Numbered from the stretch's first letter, positions 51,956 through 61,570 are shown. The stretch is 64,000 bases of DNA from JAGSOU01 sp049974865 (GCA_049974865.1 JBNGCX010000013.1:6727-70726), one strand, 5' to 3'. Notes: generated by a model from the sequence alone, not told the origin. Made by a program: numbers and translations.

Positions 51956-52831
51956 ATGAAACCCGCCCCCTTCACCTATCACCGTCCGGCCGATCTTGGC
52001 GAGGCGCTGGAGCTGATGGCGCGCTTCGGCCCCGAGGCCAAGCTGCTAAGCGGGGGGCAGAGCCTGGGGCCGATGCTGAACATGCGGCTGGCCCGGCCGA
52101 CACATCTGGTGGACCTGAACGACATGCTTGAGATGGACTATATCCGCGAGATCGGGGACAGGATCGAGATCGGCGGGTTGACCCGTCATCATCGCTTGGC
52201 CACCGCGCCCGAGGTCAGCCGCGACCTGCCGCTGCTGGCCGCGGCCGCCCGGACCATCGGCCATTACGCCATCCGCCAGCGCGGCACCCTGGGGGGCAGC
52301 CTTGTGCATGCCGATCCGGCCGCGCAGTTGCCGCTGGTCGCGGTGACGCTGGGGGCCGAGGTGGTCCTGCGCTCGACGCGGGGCGAGCGCGAGGTGCCGG
52401 CCGCCGATTTCGTGCAATCCATCATGACGGTCGACCTGGCCGAGGACGAGATCGTCACCGCCCTGCGCTTCCCGCGCCAGGCCGAGAGCGAGGGCTGCGC
52501 CTTCGAGCTGTTCAGCCGCCGTCACGGCGATTTCGCCATCGTCAGCGTGGCGGTGACCGTGGCCCGCGACGCCGAGGGCGCCATTTCCGCGCTGCGCCTG
52601 GGGCTTGGCGGGGTCGCCCCGGTGCCGCAGCGCCTGTCCGGGATCGAGGCGCAGGCCATCGGCAGCCAGCCGGACGCCGAGACCGCCGCGCGGCTGGCCG
52701 CCGCCGCCGCCGCCGCGATCACCCCCGAGGACCACCCGGAGGTGCCCGCCGCCTATCGCCGCGAACTGGTGGAGACCCTTGTCGCGCGCGCCCTTCTGCG
52801 CGCCGCCGAAGAAGGACGCGAAACCGCATGA
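51956..52831 (+). CDS. Molybdenum hydroxylase FAD-binding subunit (CoxM-like)
   Basis: 291 residues. FAD-binding segments AKLLSGGQSLGPMLNMRLAR and YAIRQRGTLGGSLVHADPAA are characteristic of the xanthine dehydrogenase/CO dehydrogenase medium subunit. It passes electrons from the iron-sulfur subunit to an acceptor. The stop overlaps the next start by four bases. The order M-S-L is the cox-type order. Confidence 0.95.
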   Translation: MKPAPFTYHRPADLGEALELMARFGPEAKLLSGGQSLGPMLNMRLARPTHLVDLNDMLEMDYIREIGDRIEIGGLTRHHRLATAPEVSRDLPLLAAAARTIGHYAIRQRGTLGGSLVHADPAAQLPLVAVTLGAEVVLRSTRGEREVPAADFVQSIMTVDLAEDEIVTALRFPRQAESEGCAFELFSRRHGDFAIVSVAVTVARDAEGAISALRLGLGGVAPVPQRLSGIEAQAIGSQPDAETAARLAAAAAAAITPEDHPEVPAAYRRELVETLVARALLRAAEEGRETA

Positions 52832-53316
52832 GCGCGCCCGTTCCGATTTCCCTCGTCGTGAACGGCGAGACGCATGACGTCGTCGTGCCGCCGCGCAAGC
52901 TGCTGTCGGACGTGCTGCGCGACGACCTGCAACTGACCGGCACCCATGTCGGCTGCGAACACGGCGTCTGCGGCGCCTGCACCATCCTGATCGACGGCCA
53001 GCCCGCGCGGTCCTGCCTGACCTATGCCGTGCAGATGGAAGGCCATGAGCTGACCACGATCGAGGCGGTGGCCGATGGCGACCGGCTGAGCCCGGTGCAA
53101 CAGGCCCTGCATGAGGAGCACGGTCTGCAATGCGGCTTCTGCACGGCGGGCATCGTGATGACCTTCGAGGCCTATCTGCGCGACAATCCGCAGCCCAGCG
53201 AGGCCGAGGTCCGCGACGTGCTGTCGGGTAACCTCTGCCGCTGCACCGGTTACCAGAATATCGTGACGGCCATCCTCGAGGCCGCCGACATCATGCGGGA
53301 AGGGCAGGGCGCATGA
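52828..53316 (+). CDS. Molybdenum hydroxylase [2Fe-2S] subunit (CoxS-like)
   Basis: 162 residues with both clusters: a plant-ferredoxin type (GCEHGVCGACTILIDGQPAR plus Cys in SCLTY) and an all-helical one (LQCGFCTAGIVMTFEAYL, NLCRCTGYQNI). All eight cysteines are present. It connects the molybdenum site and FAD. Overlaps the large-subunit gene by four bases. Confidence 0.96.
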   Translation: MSAPVPISLVVNGETHDVVVPPRKLLSDVLRDDLQLTGTHVGCEHGVCGACTILIDGQPARSCLTYAVQMEGHELTTIEAVADGDRLSPVQQALHEEHGLQCGFCTAGIVMTFEAYLRDNPQPSEAEVRDVLSGNLCRCTGYQNIVTAILEAADIMREGQGA

Positions 53317-55757
53317 CCGCGGACACGCCGTTCACCCATATCGGCCAGCCCCTGCCGCGCAAGGAGGACCGCCGTTTCCTCACCGGCAAGGGCCGCTATC
53401 TCGACGACGTCACGCTGCCCGGCGCGCTGCAGGTCACCTTCGTGCGCTCGCCGCATGCCCATGCCCGCATCACGGGCATCGACACGCAAGCCGCCCGCGC
53501 GCTGCCCGGCGTGGTGGGCGTGTTCACCGGCCGCGACCTTGCGCAATGGACGGCGCCCCTGCGCCTCGCGCCCCCGATCGAAGGGCTGCACCCGGTCGAG
53601 ATGACTACGCTGCCCGTCGACAAGGTGCGCTTTCACGGCGACCCGGTGGCGGTGGTGGTGGCGCGCGACCGCTACGTCGCCGAGGACGCGGTGGAGCTGG
53701 TCGAGGTCGAATACGAGGCGCTGCCCTGCGCCGCCGACACCGAAACCGCGCTGGCCCCCGACGCGCCGCTGGTCGACGACACTCTGCCCGACAACCTGGT
53801 TTCCCACCAGAGCTTCAGCGCCGGCGACCCGGCCGCCCGCCGGGCCGAGGCCGACCGCGTGGTCGAGGCGCGCTTCAACCTGCACCGCCACACCCATGTG
53901 CCGATGGAGACCCGCGGCTGCCTGGCCGACTGGGACGCGGGGCGGGCGCATCTGACCATGCATATCGGCACCCAGGTGCCGCACCCGATGCGCGGCCAGC
54001 TCGCCGCCCGGCTGGGCATCAGCGAAACCCAGGTCACCGTCATCAGCCCCGACATCGGCGGCGGCTTCGGCCAGAAGATCGCGCTCTACCGCGAAGAGCT
54101 GACCGTGGCGGCGCTGTCGCGCCATCTCGGCCGCCCGGTGCGCTGGCGCGAGGACCGGCTGGAGAACCTGACCTCGGCGAGCCATGCGCGCGAGACCCAT
54201 TGCAGGACCCGCGCCGCGGTCCGCGCCGACGGACGCATCCTGGGGCTGGAGCTGGACCTGACCGAGGATTTCGGCGCCTATTGCTTCTACCCGGCCAACT
54301 ACATGGCCCGCGTGATCGCGATGATCCTGACCGGGCCCTACAAGATCAGCGACTACGCCTTCGACGTGAAGGTGGTGCTGACCAACAAATGCGGGAACGG
54401 CCCGATGCGCGCGCCCATGGCGATCACCAGCTGGGTGATGGAGGGCACCATCGACGCGGTGGCGCGCGAGCTGGGCCTCGACCCGGTGGAGGTGCGCCGG
54501 GTCAACGCCCTGCGGGCCGATGACCTGCCCTTCACCATGCCCACCGGCGAGGTGCTGGAGGATGTCACCCCGCTGGAGACACTGGAGGCTGCGGTTCAGG
54601 CCATTGACGTGCCCGCCTTCCGCGCCCGCCAGGCACAGGCGCGGGACGAGGGGCGGCTGCTGGGCCTGGGCCTGTGCACCGTGGTCGAATCCACCACCTA
54701 CGGCTCGGCGTTCTACAAGGCCGCCGGCATCCCCGGCTCGGGGCACGAGGCCGCCTGGGTGCGGATCGAGCCCTCGGGCGTGGTCAACGCCTCGGTCGGG
54801 CTGATGGGCTCGGGCCAGGGCTACGAGACGCCGCTTTCGCAGGCCGTGGCCGAGGGGCTGGGCGTGACGCCCGAGACCGTAAATGTCCACATGGGCCATA
54901 CCGACATCGCCCCCTACGGCATGGGCAGCCGCGGCGCGCGCGGCGCCACGGCGGGGGGCGGCACCCTCTATCTCTGCGCGCAGAAGGCGCAGGAAAAGGT
55001 GCTGGCCATCGCGGCGTCGATGCTGAACCTCAACGACGCGCAGGGGCTGCGCCTGCACAACGGCCAGGTCGAGCGGCGGCTGGAGGACGCGTGGCAGGCC
55101 ACAGGCGTGAGCCTGGCCGACGTGGCGCGGCGCGCCTATCTCGACCCCACCGCGCTGCCCGAGGGGATCGACCCCGGCCTCGATGTGTCGCTCACCTACG
55201 ACCCGCCGGCGATGACCTATTCCAACGCCACGCATGCCTGCGAGGTCGAGATCGACCCCGCCACCGGGCGCATCCGCATCGACCGCTATCTCGTGGCCGA
55301 GGATTGCGGCACCGTGCTCAACCCGCTGGTCGTCAAGGGCCAGCAGCAGGGCGCGGTGGCGATGGGGCTGAGCGGCGCGCTGCTGGAACAGGTCGTCTAT
55401 GACGAGAACGGCCAGAACCTCAGCGCCACGCTGGCCGATTACCTGGTCGCCACCGCCTGCGAGCTGCCCAACATCGAGATCCTCCCCATGCACACCCCCA
55501 ACCGGAAGACGCCAGCGGGGATCAAGGGCATGGCCGAGGGCGGAATCATGGGCTCGATCGGCGTGATCGCGGGCGCGGTCAACGATGCGCTGGCGCCGCT
55601 GGCTGTGACCGCCGAGCAGATGCCGCTCTCGCCGCAAAGGGTGCGGGCACTTCTTCGCGAGGCCGGGGATGTCACCCGGGGAACCACTTCATCAGACCCG
55701 GGCGCCACCACTCAGGGAACGCCGGGCAACTCAAACGGAAGGACGAACAGGGCATGA
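53313..55757 (+). CDS. Molybdenum hydroxylase large, molybdopterin-binding subunit
   Basis: 814 residues. Family motifs include LPRKEDRRFLTGKGRYLDDV, PDIGGGFGQKIALYREELTV, GSRGARGATAGGGTLYLCAQ and KGMAEGGIMGSIGVIAGAVN, where the Glu is the active-site base. Where form I CoxL has AYXCSFR and form II has AYRGAGR, this protein has NKCGNGPMRAPMAITSWVME, so it is neither a typical CO dehydrogenase nor a typical form II enzyme. It probably hydroxylates an aldehyde or N-heterocycle; the substrate is unknown. Confidence 0.9.
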   Translation: MTADTPFTHIGQPLPRKEDRRFLTGKGRYLDDVTLPGALQVTFVRSPHAHARITGIDTQAARALPGVVGVFTGRDLAQWTAPLRLAPPIEGLHPVEMTTLPVDKVRFHGDPVAVVVARDRYVAEDAVELVEVEYEALPCAADTETALAPDAPLVDDTLPDNLVSHQSFSAGDPAARRAEADRVVEARFNLHRHTHVPMETRGCLADWDAGRAHLTMHIGTQVPHPMRGQLAARLGISETQVTVISPDIGGGFGQKIALYREELTVAALSRHLGRPVRWREDRLENLTSASHARETHCRTRAAVRADGRILGLELDLTEDFGAYCFYPANYMARVIAMILTGPYKISDYAFDVKVVLTNKCGNGPMRAPMAITSWVMEGTIDAVARELGLDPVEVRRVNALRADDLPFTMPTGEVLEDVTPLETLEAAVQAIDVPAFRARQAQARDEGRLLGLGLCTVVESTTYGSAFYKAAGIPGSGHEAAWVRIEPSGVVNASVGLMGSGQGYETPLSQAVAEGLGVTPETVNVHMGHTDIAPYGMGSRGARGATAGGGTLYLCAQKAQEKVLAIAASMLNLNDAQGLRLHNGQVERRLEDAWQATGVSLADVARRAYLDPTALPEGIDPGLDVSLTYDPPAMTYSNATHACEVEIDPATGRIRIDRYLVAEDCGTVLNPLVVKGQQQGAVAMGLSGALLEQVVYDENGQNLSATLADYLVATACELPNIEILPMHTPNRKTPAGIKGMAEGGIMGSIGVIAGAVNDALAPLAVTAEQMPLSPQRVRALLREAGDVTRGTTSSDPGATTQGTPGNSNGRTNRA

Positions 55758-56647
55758 GCGCTTCGACGGACAAGATGACGGTTGGTTTCATCGGCCTCGG
55801 GATCATGGGGCAAAGCATGGCGGGGCACATTCTGGCCGCCGGCCATGACCTGTGCGTCTACAACCGCACCCGCGCCAAGGCCGACGACCTGGTCGCCCGC
55901 GGCGCGGTCTGGAAGGACAGCCCCGGCGAGGTCGCCGCGGCCTGCGACGTGGTGATCACCATCGTCGGCTACCCCAAGGATGTCGAGGAGGTCTACCTCG
56001 CCTCCGGCGGCATCGTGGAGCGCGCCCGCGACGGCGCGATCCTGATCGACATGACCACCTCCAGCCCGGAACTGGCGCAGCGCATCGCTTCGGAAGCCAC
56101 GGATCGCGGGCTGATGGCGCTCGACGCGCCGGTGTCGGGCGGTGACGTGGGCGCCAAGGCGGGCAAGCTGGCGATCATGGTTGGCGGCGACGCGTTGGCC
56201 TATGACAAGGCCATGCCGCTGTTCGAGGCCATGGGGGGCAAGATCGTGCACATGGGCCCCGCGGGTGCCGGGCAGCACACCAAGATGGCCAACCAGATCG
56301 CCATCGCCTCGACCATGCTGGCGGTGAGTGAGAGCCTGTCCTACGCCAAGGCCGCCGGGCTGGATCAGTCCGCCGTGCTCGACGCGATCGGCACCGGCGC
56401 GGCGTCCAGCTTCCTGCTGAACGGGCTGGGGCCGAAGATGGTGGAGGAAGATTATGCGCCGGGCTTCTTCGTGCACCATTTCGTCAAGGATATGTCCATC
56501 GCCCTGGCCGAGGCCGAGCGGATGAAACTGGACCTGCCGGGCCTGACGCTGGCCCGCGGCCTTTACCAGCGCCTCGTCGATGGCGGCTTCGGCGAAGAGG
56601 GCACGCAGGCGCTCTATCGCGTCTATACCCAGATGACGGGGGCCTGA
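55754..56647 (+). CDS. NAD(P)-dependent beta-hydroxyacid dehydrogenase (GarR/HIBDH-like)
   Basis: 297 residues. The Rossmann motif is GFIGLGIMGQSMAGHILAAG; DAPVSGGDVGAKAGKLAIMV binds substrate; the catalytic Lys is in GQHTKMANQI. These are the marks of tartronate-semialdehyde reductases and 3-hydroxyisobutyrate dehydrogenases. It overlaps the large-subunit gene and probably acts on a later product of the pathway. Confidence 0.92.
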   Translation: MSASTDKMTVGFIGLGIMGQSMAGHILAAGHDLCVYNRTRAKADDLVARGAVWKDSPGEVAAACDVVITIVGYPKDVEEVYLASGGIVERARDGAILIDMTTSSPELAQRIASEATDRGLMALDAPVSGGDVGAKAGKLAIMVGGDALAYDKAMPLFEAMGGKIVHMGPAGAGQHTKMANQIAIASTMLAVSESLSYAKAAGLDQSAVLDAIGTGAASSFLLNGLGPKMVEEDYAPGFFVHHFVKDMSIALAEAERMKLDLPGLTLARGLYQRLVDGGFGEEGTQALYRVYTQMTGA

Positions 56648-56648
56648 G

Positions 56649-57245
56649 ATGCGGTTCGAAGGCGACGCCCTGATCCCGGCCGCCCCCGAGGCGGTCTGGA
56701 AAGGCCTCAACGACCCCGAGGTGCTGCGCCGCTCCATCCCCGGCTGCCAGGCGATGGAGCGGACCGGCGAGAATGAGTTCACCGCCACCGTGGTCGCCAA
56801 GGTCGGGCCGGTCTCGGCCACCTTCAAGGGCAAGGTGGAGCTGGACGACCTGAACCCGCCGCTCTCCTACACGCTGCGCGGGCGCGGGCAGGGCGGGCCT
56901 GCCGGTTTCGCCAAGGGCGCGGCGCGGATCACGCTGGCGCCTGAGGGCGACGGCACGCGGCTGACCTATGTCGCCGACGCCGATATCGGCGGCAAGCTGG
57001 CCAGCGTCGGCGGCCGCCTGATCCAGGGCGTGGCGAAAAAGACCGCCGACGATTTCTTTGCCGGTTTCTCGCGCGTGCTGACGGGCGGCGAGGAAGCCGT
57101 CGCCGCCCCCGCGGGCGGCGCGGCCGCCCCGGCTGCCGCCCCCGCCGCGGGCCCCGCGGCCGGACATATCCCGCTGATCGACCGTGTGGCCTGGCTGCTT
57201 GTCGGCCTCGCGCTCGGCATCGGCCTGACCATAATCTTTGGGTGA
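56649..57245 (+). CDS. CoxG-like SRPBCC protein with C-terminal membrane helix
   Basis: 198 residues. Residues 1-145 form a START/SRPBCC domain (MRFEGDALIPAAPEAVWKGL, DPEVLRRSIPGCQAM) as in CoxG, which recruits CO dehydrogenase to the membrane in Oligotropha. An Ala/Pro linker leads to a C-terminal helix (WLLVGLALGIGLTIIF). The analogy suggests it anchors the molybdenum hydroxylase. Confidence 0.92.
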   Translation: MRFEGDALIPAAPEAVWKGLNDPEVLRRSIPGCQAMERTGENEFTATVVAKVGPVSATFKGKVELDDLNPPLSYTLRGRGQGGPAGFAKGAARITLAPEGDGTRLTYVADADIGGKLASVGGRLIQGVAKKTADDFFAGFSRVLTGGEEAVAAPAGGAAAPAAAPAAGPAAGHIPLIDRVAWLLVGLALGIGLTIIFG

Positions 57246-57250
57246 CCCCG

Positions 57251-58447
57251 ATGCGTATTGCAGACGAAATTCAAGCCATGTTGCCACTGCTCACGGAATG
57301 GCGGCACGATCTGCATGCGCATCCCGAGACGGCCTTTCAGGAACACCGCACCGCGGCCTTTATTGCCAAGGAACTGCGCGCGATGGGGCTGGAAGTGCAT
57401 GAGGGGATCGGGGGCACCGGCGTCGTCGGTGTCCTGCGCAACGGCGATGGCTGGACCGTCGGCCTGCGCGCGGACATCGACGCGCTGGACGTGACCGAGA
57501 CCACGGGGCTGGACTATGCCTCGACGGTGCCGGGCAAGATGCATGCCTGCGGCCATGACGGCCACACCACCATGCTGCTGGGGGCGGCCAAACACATGGC
57601 CGCCAACCCGCCGGGGCCGGGCACCGTGGTGTTCATCTTCCAGCCCGCCGAGGAGAACGAGGGCGGCGCCCGGGTGATGATCGAGGACGGCTTGTTCGAG
57701 CGCTTCCCGGTCGACCAGGTCTATTCGATGCACAACTGGCCGGGACTGGAGGCGGGGCGCTTTGCCGTGCACTCGGGCCCCGTGATGGCCGCCTTCGACA
57801 CGTTCGAGCTGCGCCTGATCGGTCGCGGCAGCCACGGCGCCATGCCGCATGAGGGGATCGACCCGATCACGCTGGCCGCGCAGGTGCAGATGGCCTGGCA
57901 AACCCTGGTCAGCCGCGCCGTCGCGCCGGTCGATCCGGCGGTGATCTCGATCACCCAGATCCATGCCGGCGACACGCTGAACGTCATCCCCGAGCGGATC
58001 ACGCTGCGCGGCACGGTGCGGACCTTCGCCCCTGGGACGCGGGACTTCCTGGAAGCCGAGATGGCGCACAGGGCGCAGGCCATCGCCTCGGCCTACCACG
58101 CCGAGGCCGAACTGGATTACACGCGCCGCTACCCCGCGACCATCAACGCCGCGCCCGCCGCCGCGCTGGCGCTGGAGGCGGCGCAGGCCATCGTCGGCGC
58201 CGAGGCCGTGGCCACCGACCTGCCGCCCAGCATGGCGGCCGAGGATTTCGCCTTCATGCTGAATGACACCCCCGGCGCCTATATCTGGATCGGCAACGGT
58301 CCGGCCGAGGGCGGGCGCAACCTGCACAGCCCGAACTACCAGTTCAACGACGAGATACTTCCGCTCGGCGCGCAATATTTCTGCGAGGTGGCGGCCCGGG
58401 CCCTGACCAGGAAAAACACGGGCGAGGGCGGCGGCGATCTCGGGTAA
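57251..58447 (+). CDS. M20 family amidohydrolase (hippurate hydrolase/aminoacylase-like)
   Basis: 398 residues. Metal ligands and catalytic residues lie in GLRADIDALDVTE, MHACGHDGHTTMLLGAA (Cys and His) and FQPAEENEGGARVMIEDGL (Glu pair). It fits the M20D group, which removes acyl groups from amides. The GTG at 57242 overlapping the coxG-like stop is an alternative start; ATG 57251 has GGGTG in front. As the last gene of the operon it may cleave an amide of the imported compound. Confidence 0.92.
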   Translation: MRIADEIQAMLPLLTEWRHDLHAHPETAFQEHRTAAFIAKELRAMGLEVHEGIGGTGVVGVLRNGDGWTVGLRADIDALDVTETTGLDYASTVPGKMHACGHDGHTTMLLGAAKHMAANPPGPGTVVFIFQPAEENEGGARVMIEDGLFERFPVDQVYSMHNWPGLEAGRFAVHSGPVMAAFDTFELRLIGRGSHGAMPHEGIDPITLAAQVQMAWQTLVSRAVAPVDPAVISITQIHAGDTLNVIPERITLRGTVRTFAPGTRDFLEAEMAHRAQAIASAYHAEAELDYTRRYPATINAAPAAALALEAAQAIVGAEAVATDLPPSMAAEDFAFMLNDTPGAYIWIGNGPAEGGRNLHSPNYQFNDEILPLGAQYFCEVAARALTRKNTGEGGGDLG

Positions 58448-58548
58448 TGCGGTGACGGCGCACGTCCGTCGCGTCGTCGAAATTGTTTCGTTGCAGCACC
58501 TGCGTTAGGCTGAAACGGTTTTCATGGCATATTTGAGGTTGCCGAACC

Positions 58549-59586
58549 GTGAGCAAGAGCAGCGCCGGCAAGGTTAAGGAAAAGACTGGACTGCCGCCAC
58601 AACCCGTCGGGGGGGTGTCCGTCGTGGTTCCTGTCTATAACGAACGCGGCAATATTTCACAGCTTTATGAAGAGCTTACCTCCGCGCTGACCGGGATCGG
58701 CAAGCCCTACGAGATCATCCTGGTCGATGATGGCTCGACCGATGGCAGCAGCGCGGCGATGGCCGAACTGGCCACCCGCGACCCGCGCGTGAGGCTGATC
58801 GAGTTCCGGCGCAATTACGGCCAGACGGCCGCGATGAAGGCGGGGATCGACCACGCCACGCTGGATGCGGTGGTGACCATCGACGGCGATCTGCAGAACG
58901 ACCCGGCCGATATCGGCCCGATGGTCGCCAAGCTGGAAGAGGGCTATGACCTCGTGCATGGCTGGCGCCGGCACCGGCAGGACGCGATGCTCAGCCGCAA
59001 GCTGCCCTCGCGCATCGCCAACCGCCTGATCTCTTGGAGCACGGGTTTTCCGATCCACGATCTGGGCTGCACGCTCAAGGCGATGCGGCGCGATCTGGTC
59101 TCGGAGATCGAGCTGTATGGCGACATGCACCGCTTCATTCCCATCCTCCTCTACCAGCGCGGGGCGCGCTGCCACGAGATCGAGACGCATCACCGCCCGC
59201 GCCTGTCGGGCGAGACGAAATACGGGATCGGGCGCACCCTGGTGGTGATCCTCGACCTGCTGACGGTGAAATTCCTGCTCAAGGACTCCGCGCACCCGAT
59301 GCGCGTCTTCGGCGGGCTGGGGCTGGCCAGCCTGGCCGTGGCGCTGCTGGCGGCGGTGGCGACGGTGGTGATGAAACTGGCTTCGGGGATCGACATGACC
59401 GGCAACCCGCTGCTGTTGCTGTCGGTGATGGCGGGGCTGGCCGGGCTGCAGCTGCTCAGCCTCGGCATCCTGGGCGAGGTGCTGGCCCGGGTCTATTACG
59501 CCCAGGGGCATCGAACGCCCTATGCCGTCCGGCGGTGGGTGAATTTCGAAAACGACGCCTTCCGGAATACCGGAGCCGGCGCATGA
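58549..59586 (+). CDS. Family 2 glycosyltransferase, polyprenyl-phosphate sugar synthase type
   Basis: 345 residues. SVVVPVYNERGNISQLYEEL, VDDGSTDGSSAAM and VVTIDGDLQNDPADIG are the GT-A features of DPM1/ArnC/GtrB-type enzymes that make lipid-phosphate sugars. Two membrane helices follow at about residues 250-275 and 283-308. Start GTG 58549. It overlaps the GT39 gene by four bases, so the product sugar is likely used by it. Confidence 0.92.
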   Translation: MSKSSAGKVKEKTGLPPQPVGGVSVVVPVYNERGNISQLYEELTSALTGIGKPYEIILVDDGSTDGSSAAMAELATRDPRVRLIEFRRNYGQTAAMKAGIDHATLDAVVTIDGDLQNDPADIGPMVAKLEEGYDLVHGWRRHRQDAMLSRKLPSRIANRLISWSTGFPIHDLGCTLKAMRRDLVSEIELYGDMHRFIPILLYQRGARCHEIETHHRPRLSGETKYGIGRTLVVILDLLTVKFLLKDSAHPMRVFGGLGLASLAVALLAAVATVVMKLASGIDMTGNPLLLLSVMAGLAGLQLLSLGILGEVLARVYYAQGHRTPYAVRRWVNFENDAFRNTGAGA

Positions 59587-61208
59587 CGCGCGGCGGAGAC
59601 CTGGGGGATATTGCGCGGCGGCGGCTGGAGTTCCTGCCGGGGGCCGGGGCCCGGACACCCGGCGACCGGGCGATGCTGGTCATGATCCTGCTGATCGCGG
59701 CGGTGTTTCGGCTGTGGCACGTCACCCAGCCCCTGGTGGATGCCTTCAGCTGGCGCGAGGCCAGCACCGCCATGATGGCCGACAATTTCAGGACCGGCAG
59801 CTGGAACATCTTCTACCCCGAGGTCAGCTGGACCGGCCCGGGGCCGAGCTACCAGGGGCGCGAATTCCAGATCCTGAGCTACATCGCCGCGGCGCTGCAT
59901 GCGGTGTTCGGCTGGCACGACTGGCTTGGCCGGCTGGTCGCGGTCTTTTTTGGCCTGGTCACCGTGTACGCGCTGCACCGCCTCGCCGCGCAGATCTGGG
60001 ACGAGCGTCACGCCCATGCCGCCGCGCTGATCTACGCCCTGATGCCCGGCCCGATCGCCATCGACAGCTCCTTCCTGCCCGATCCGGCGATGCTGGCGCT
60101 GGTCACGCTGGGGCTGTGGCTGTTCGCCCGTTACTGGACCCGCGGCGGCGGCTGGACGCTGCTGCTGGCCACGGCGGCCTTCACGCTGGGGGCACTGGCC
60201 AAGCTGCCGGGGCTCAGCGCCGGGCTGGCCGTGCTCTGGCTGGTGGCGGTCTGGCTGGCAAGGGGGCAATGGTGGCGCGCGGCCCCGACGCTGATCGCGA
60301 CCGTGGCGGGGCTGGCCGTGATCCTTGCCTACTATGCCTGGGCGGTCCACCTGGGCAACAGCTACCCGCCCTATCACGTCGCGGGCACGGGGTATCTGTG
60401 GCAGGACGGGCTGGCAGGGTTCATCGGCAACGGTTTCTACTTCGAGGACCTGTGGGATATCGCGGTCTGGTGGTTCTGCGGATACCCGGTTCTGCTGCTG
60501 GCCGGGGTGGGCCTGTGGATGGCGCCCGCCCGGCCTTCGGGCGCGCGCGACCGGGCGCTCGCGATGGTTCCGCAGGCATGGCTGATGGGCACGCTGCTCG
60601 TGTATCTCGTGGCCGCGCGCGAGGTGACGGCCAACCCGTGGAACCTGCACATGGCTTTCGGCCCGGTGGCCCTGTTCTGCGGGCGGGGGCTGATCGTCCT
60701 GGTGGAGATGGGCAGGACCCCCTTTTCCGGCGTCCCCGGGATGTCCCGGGCGGGGACCCTCGTCCTCGCGGTTCTGTTGTTCTCCAGCCTGCCGCTGACC
60801 CAGGAACTGAAAAGGCCGCAGGCGGAACAGGCGCGGTTGTTGGGTCAGAAGCTGGACGTCCTGGCCGGGCCGGACGACCTGGTGATCGCGATCGCGCCCG
60901 AGGTCGGCGACCCGATCGGCGTCTATTACAGCCGCAGGCGCGGATGGGTGTTCCCACCCGGCGGCGGTGAGAGCGACTGGTCCAGGTTCGAGGACGATGA
61001 CGCCATCGCCATCGCGCAGCTCGAAGAACTCCGCGCACGCGGGGCGCGCTGGTTCGGCGTGGCCCAGAATGCCAGGGACCGGGCCGGCCGGCCGTTCTTC
61101 GAGCATCACGCCGGTGTGGTGGAATATCTCAACACCACCGCCACCTTCGTCGAGAAGACCGACGACTACGTGATCTACCGCCTGTCCGAGGCCGGGGGCG
61201 GCTCCTAG
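59583..61208 (+). CDS. ArnT-like glycosyltransferase (GT39/GT83-type) membrane protein
   Basis: 541 residues with about ten to twelve helices and a C-terminal soluble tail. The first loop has DAFSWREASTAMMADNF, with the acidic residue typical of this fold; the PGPSYQGREFQILSYIAAAL region resembles Mg-binding GT-C enzymes that use lipid-phosphate sugars. With the GT2 partner upstream it probably transfers a sugar to lipid A or another envelope polymer. It ends in a 4-base convergent overlap with the LAB-N gene. Confidence 0.85.
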   Translation: MTRGGDLGDIARRRLEFLPGAGARTPGDRAMLVMILLIAAVFRLWHVTQPLVDAFSWREASTAMMADNFRTGSWNIFYPEVSWTGPGPSYQGREFQILSYIAAALHAVFGWHDWLGRLVAVFFGLVTVYALHRLAAQIWDERHAHAAALIYALMPGPIAIDSSFLPDPAMLALVTLGLWLFARYWTRGGGWTLLLATAAFTLGALAKLPGLSAGLAVLWLVAVWLARGQWWRAAPTLIATVAGLAVILAYYAWAVHLGNSYPPYHVAGTGYLWQDGLAGFIGNGFYFEDLWDIAVWWFCGYPVLLLAGVGLWMAPARPSGARDRALAMVPQAWLMGTLLVYLVAAREVTANPWNLHMAFGPVALFCGRGLIVLVEMGRTPFSGVPGMSRAGTLVLAVLLFSSLPLTQELKRPQAEQARLLGQKLDVLAGPDDLVIAIAPEVGDPIGVYYSRRRGWVFPPGGGESDWSRFEDDDAIAIAQLEELRARGARWFGVAQNARDRAGRPFFEHHAGVVEYLNTTATFVEKTDDYVIYRLSEAGGGS

Positions 61209-61570
61209 CCGTCACCGCCGCCGCCGCCCTCGTCCCCGCCAGGACCGGCACCGCCGGCGGCTTCTTCGGCGGCGGCGTCGCCGCCACCGCGATAGATAAG
61301 CCACAGGTTCCTGAGATAGATGGCAAGGCCCATCGCCTGGCCCAGCATGAACACCGGATCCCAGCGGTAGATCGCGTAGGACAGCATCAACGTTCCGCCC
61401 AGCACCGAGAAATGCCAGAAGACGACCGGGACAACCGACTTCCCGGCGCGCTCGGAATACAGCCACTGGACGACGAAGCGCAGCCCGAACATCGCCTGTG
61501 CCGCGAATCCGAGGCCGATCCAGATCATCTCGGCGGTGTTCTCGACGTCAAACATGGCGAGGAGGTCCAT
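61205..61570 (-). CDS. Lipid A biosynthesis N-terminal (LAB-N) domain protein
   Basis: 121 residues. Three to four helices with IWIGLGFAAQAMFGLRFVVQ, WLYSERAGKSVVPVVFWHFS and SYAIYRWDPVFMLGQAMG, the LAB-N domain otherwise fused to LpxB. Stand-alone copies often occur with GT2 and ArnT-like genes, as here. The C-terminal 28 residues are Gly/Ala/Glu-rich. Function not known. An AGGGAAACGGGA sequence is upstream of the ATG. Confidence 0.9.
   Translation of the reverse strand: MDLLAMFDVENTAEMIWIGLGFAAQAMFGLRFVVQWLYSERAGKSVVPVVFWHFSVLGGTLMLSYAIYRWDPVFMLGQAMGLAIYLRNLWLIYRGGGDAAAEEAAGGAGPGGDEGGGGGDG

Noticed and set aside
53250..55637. Minus-strand frame of 795 codons opposite the molybdenum hydroxylase
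   Set aside because: Antisense shadow without recognisable domains; the plus-strand gene is complete.
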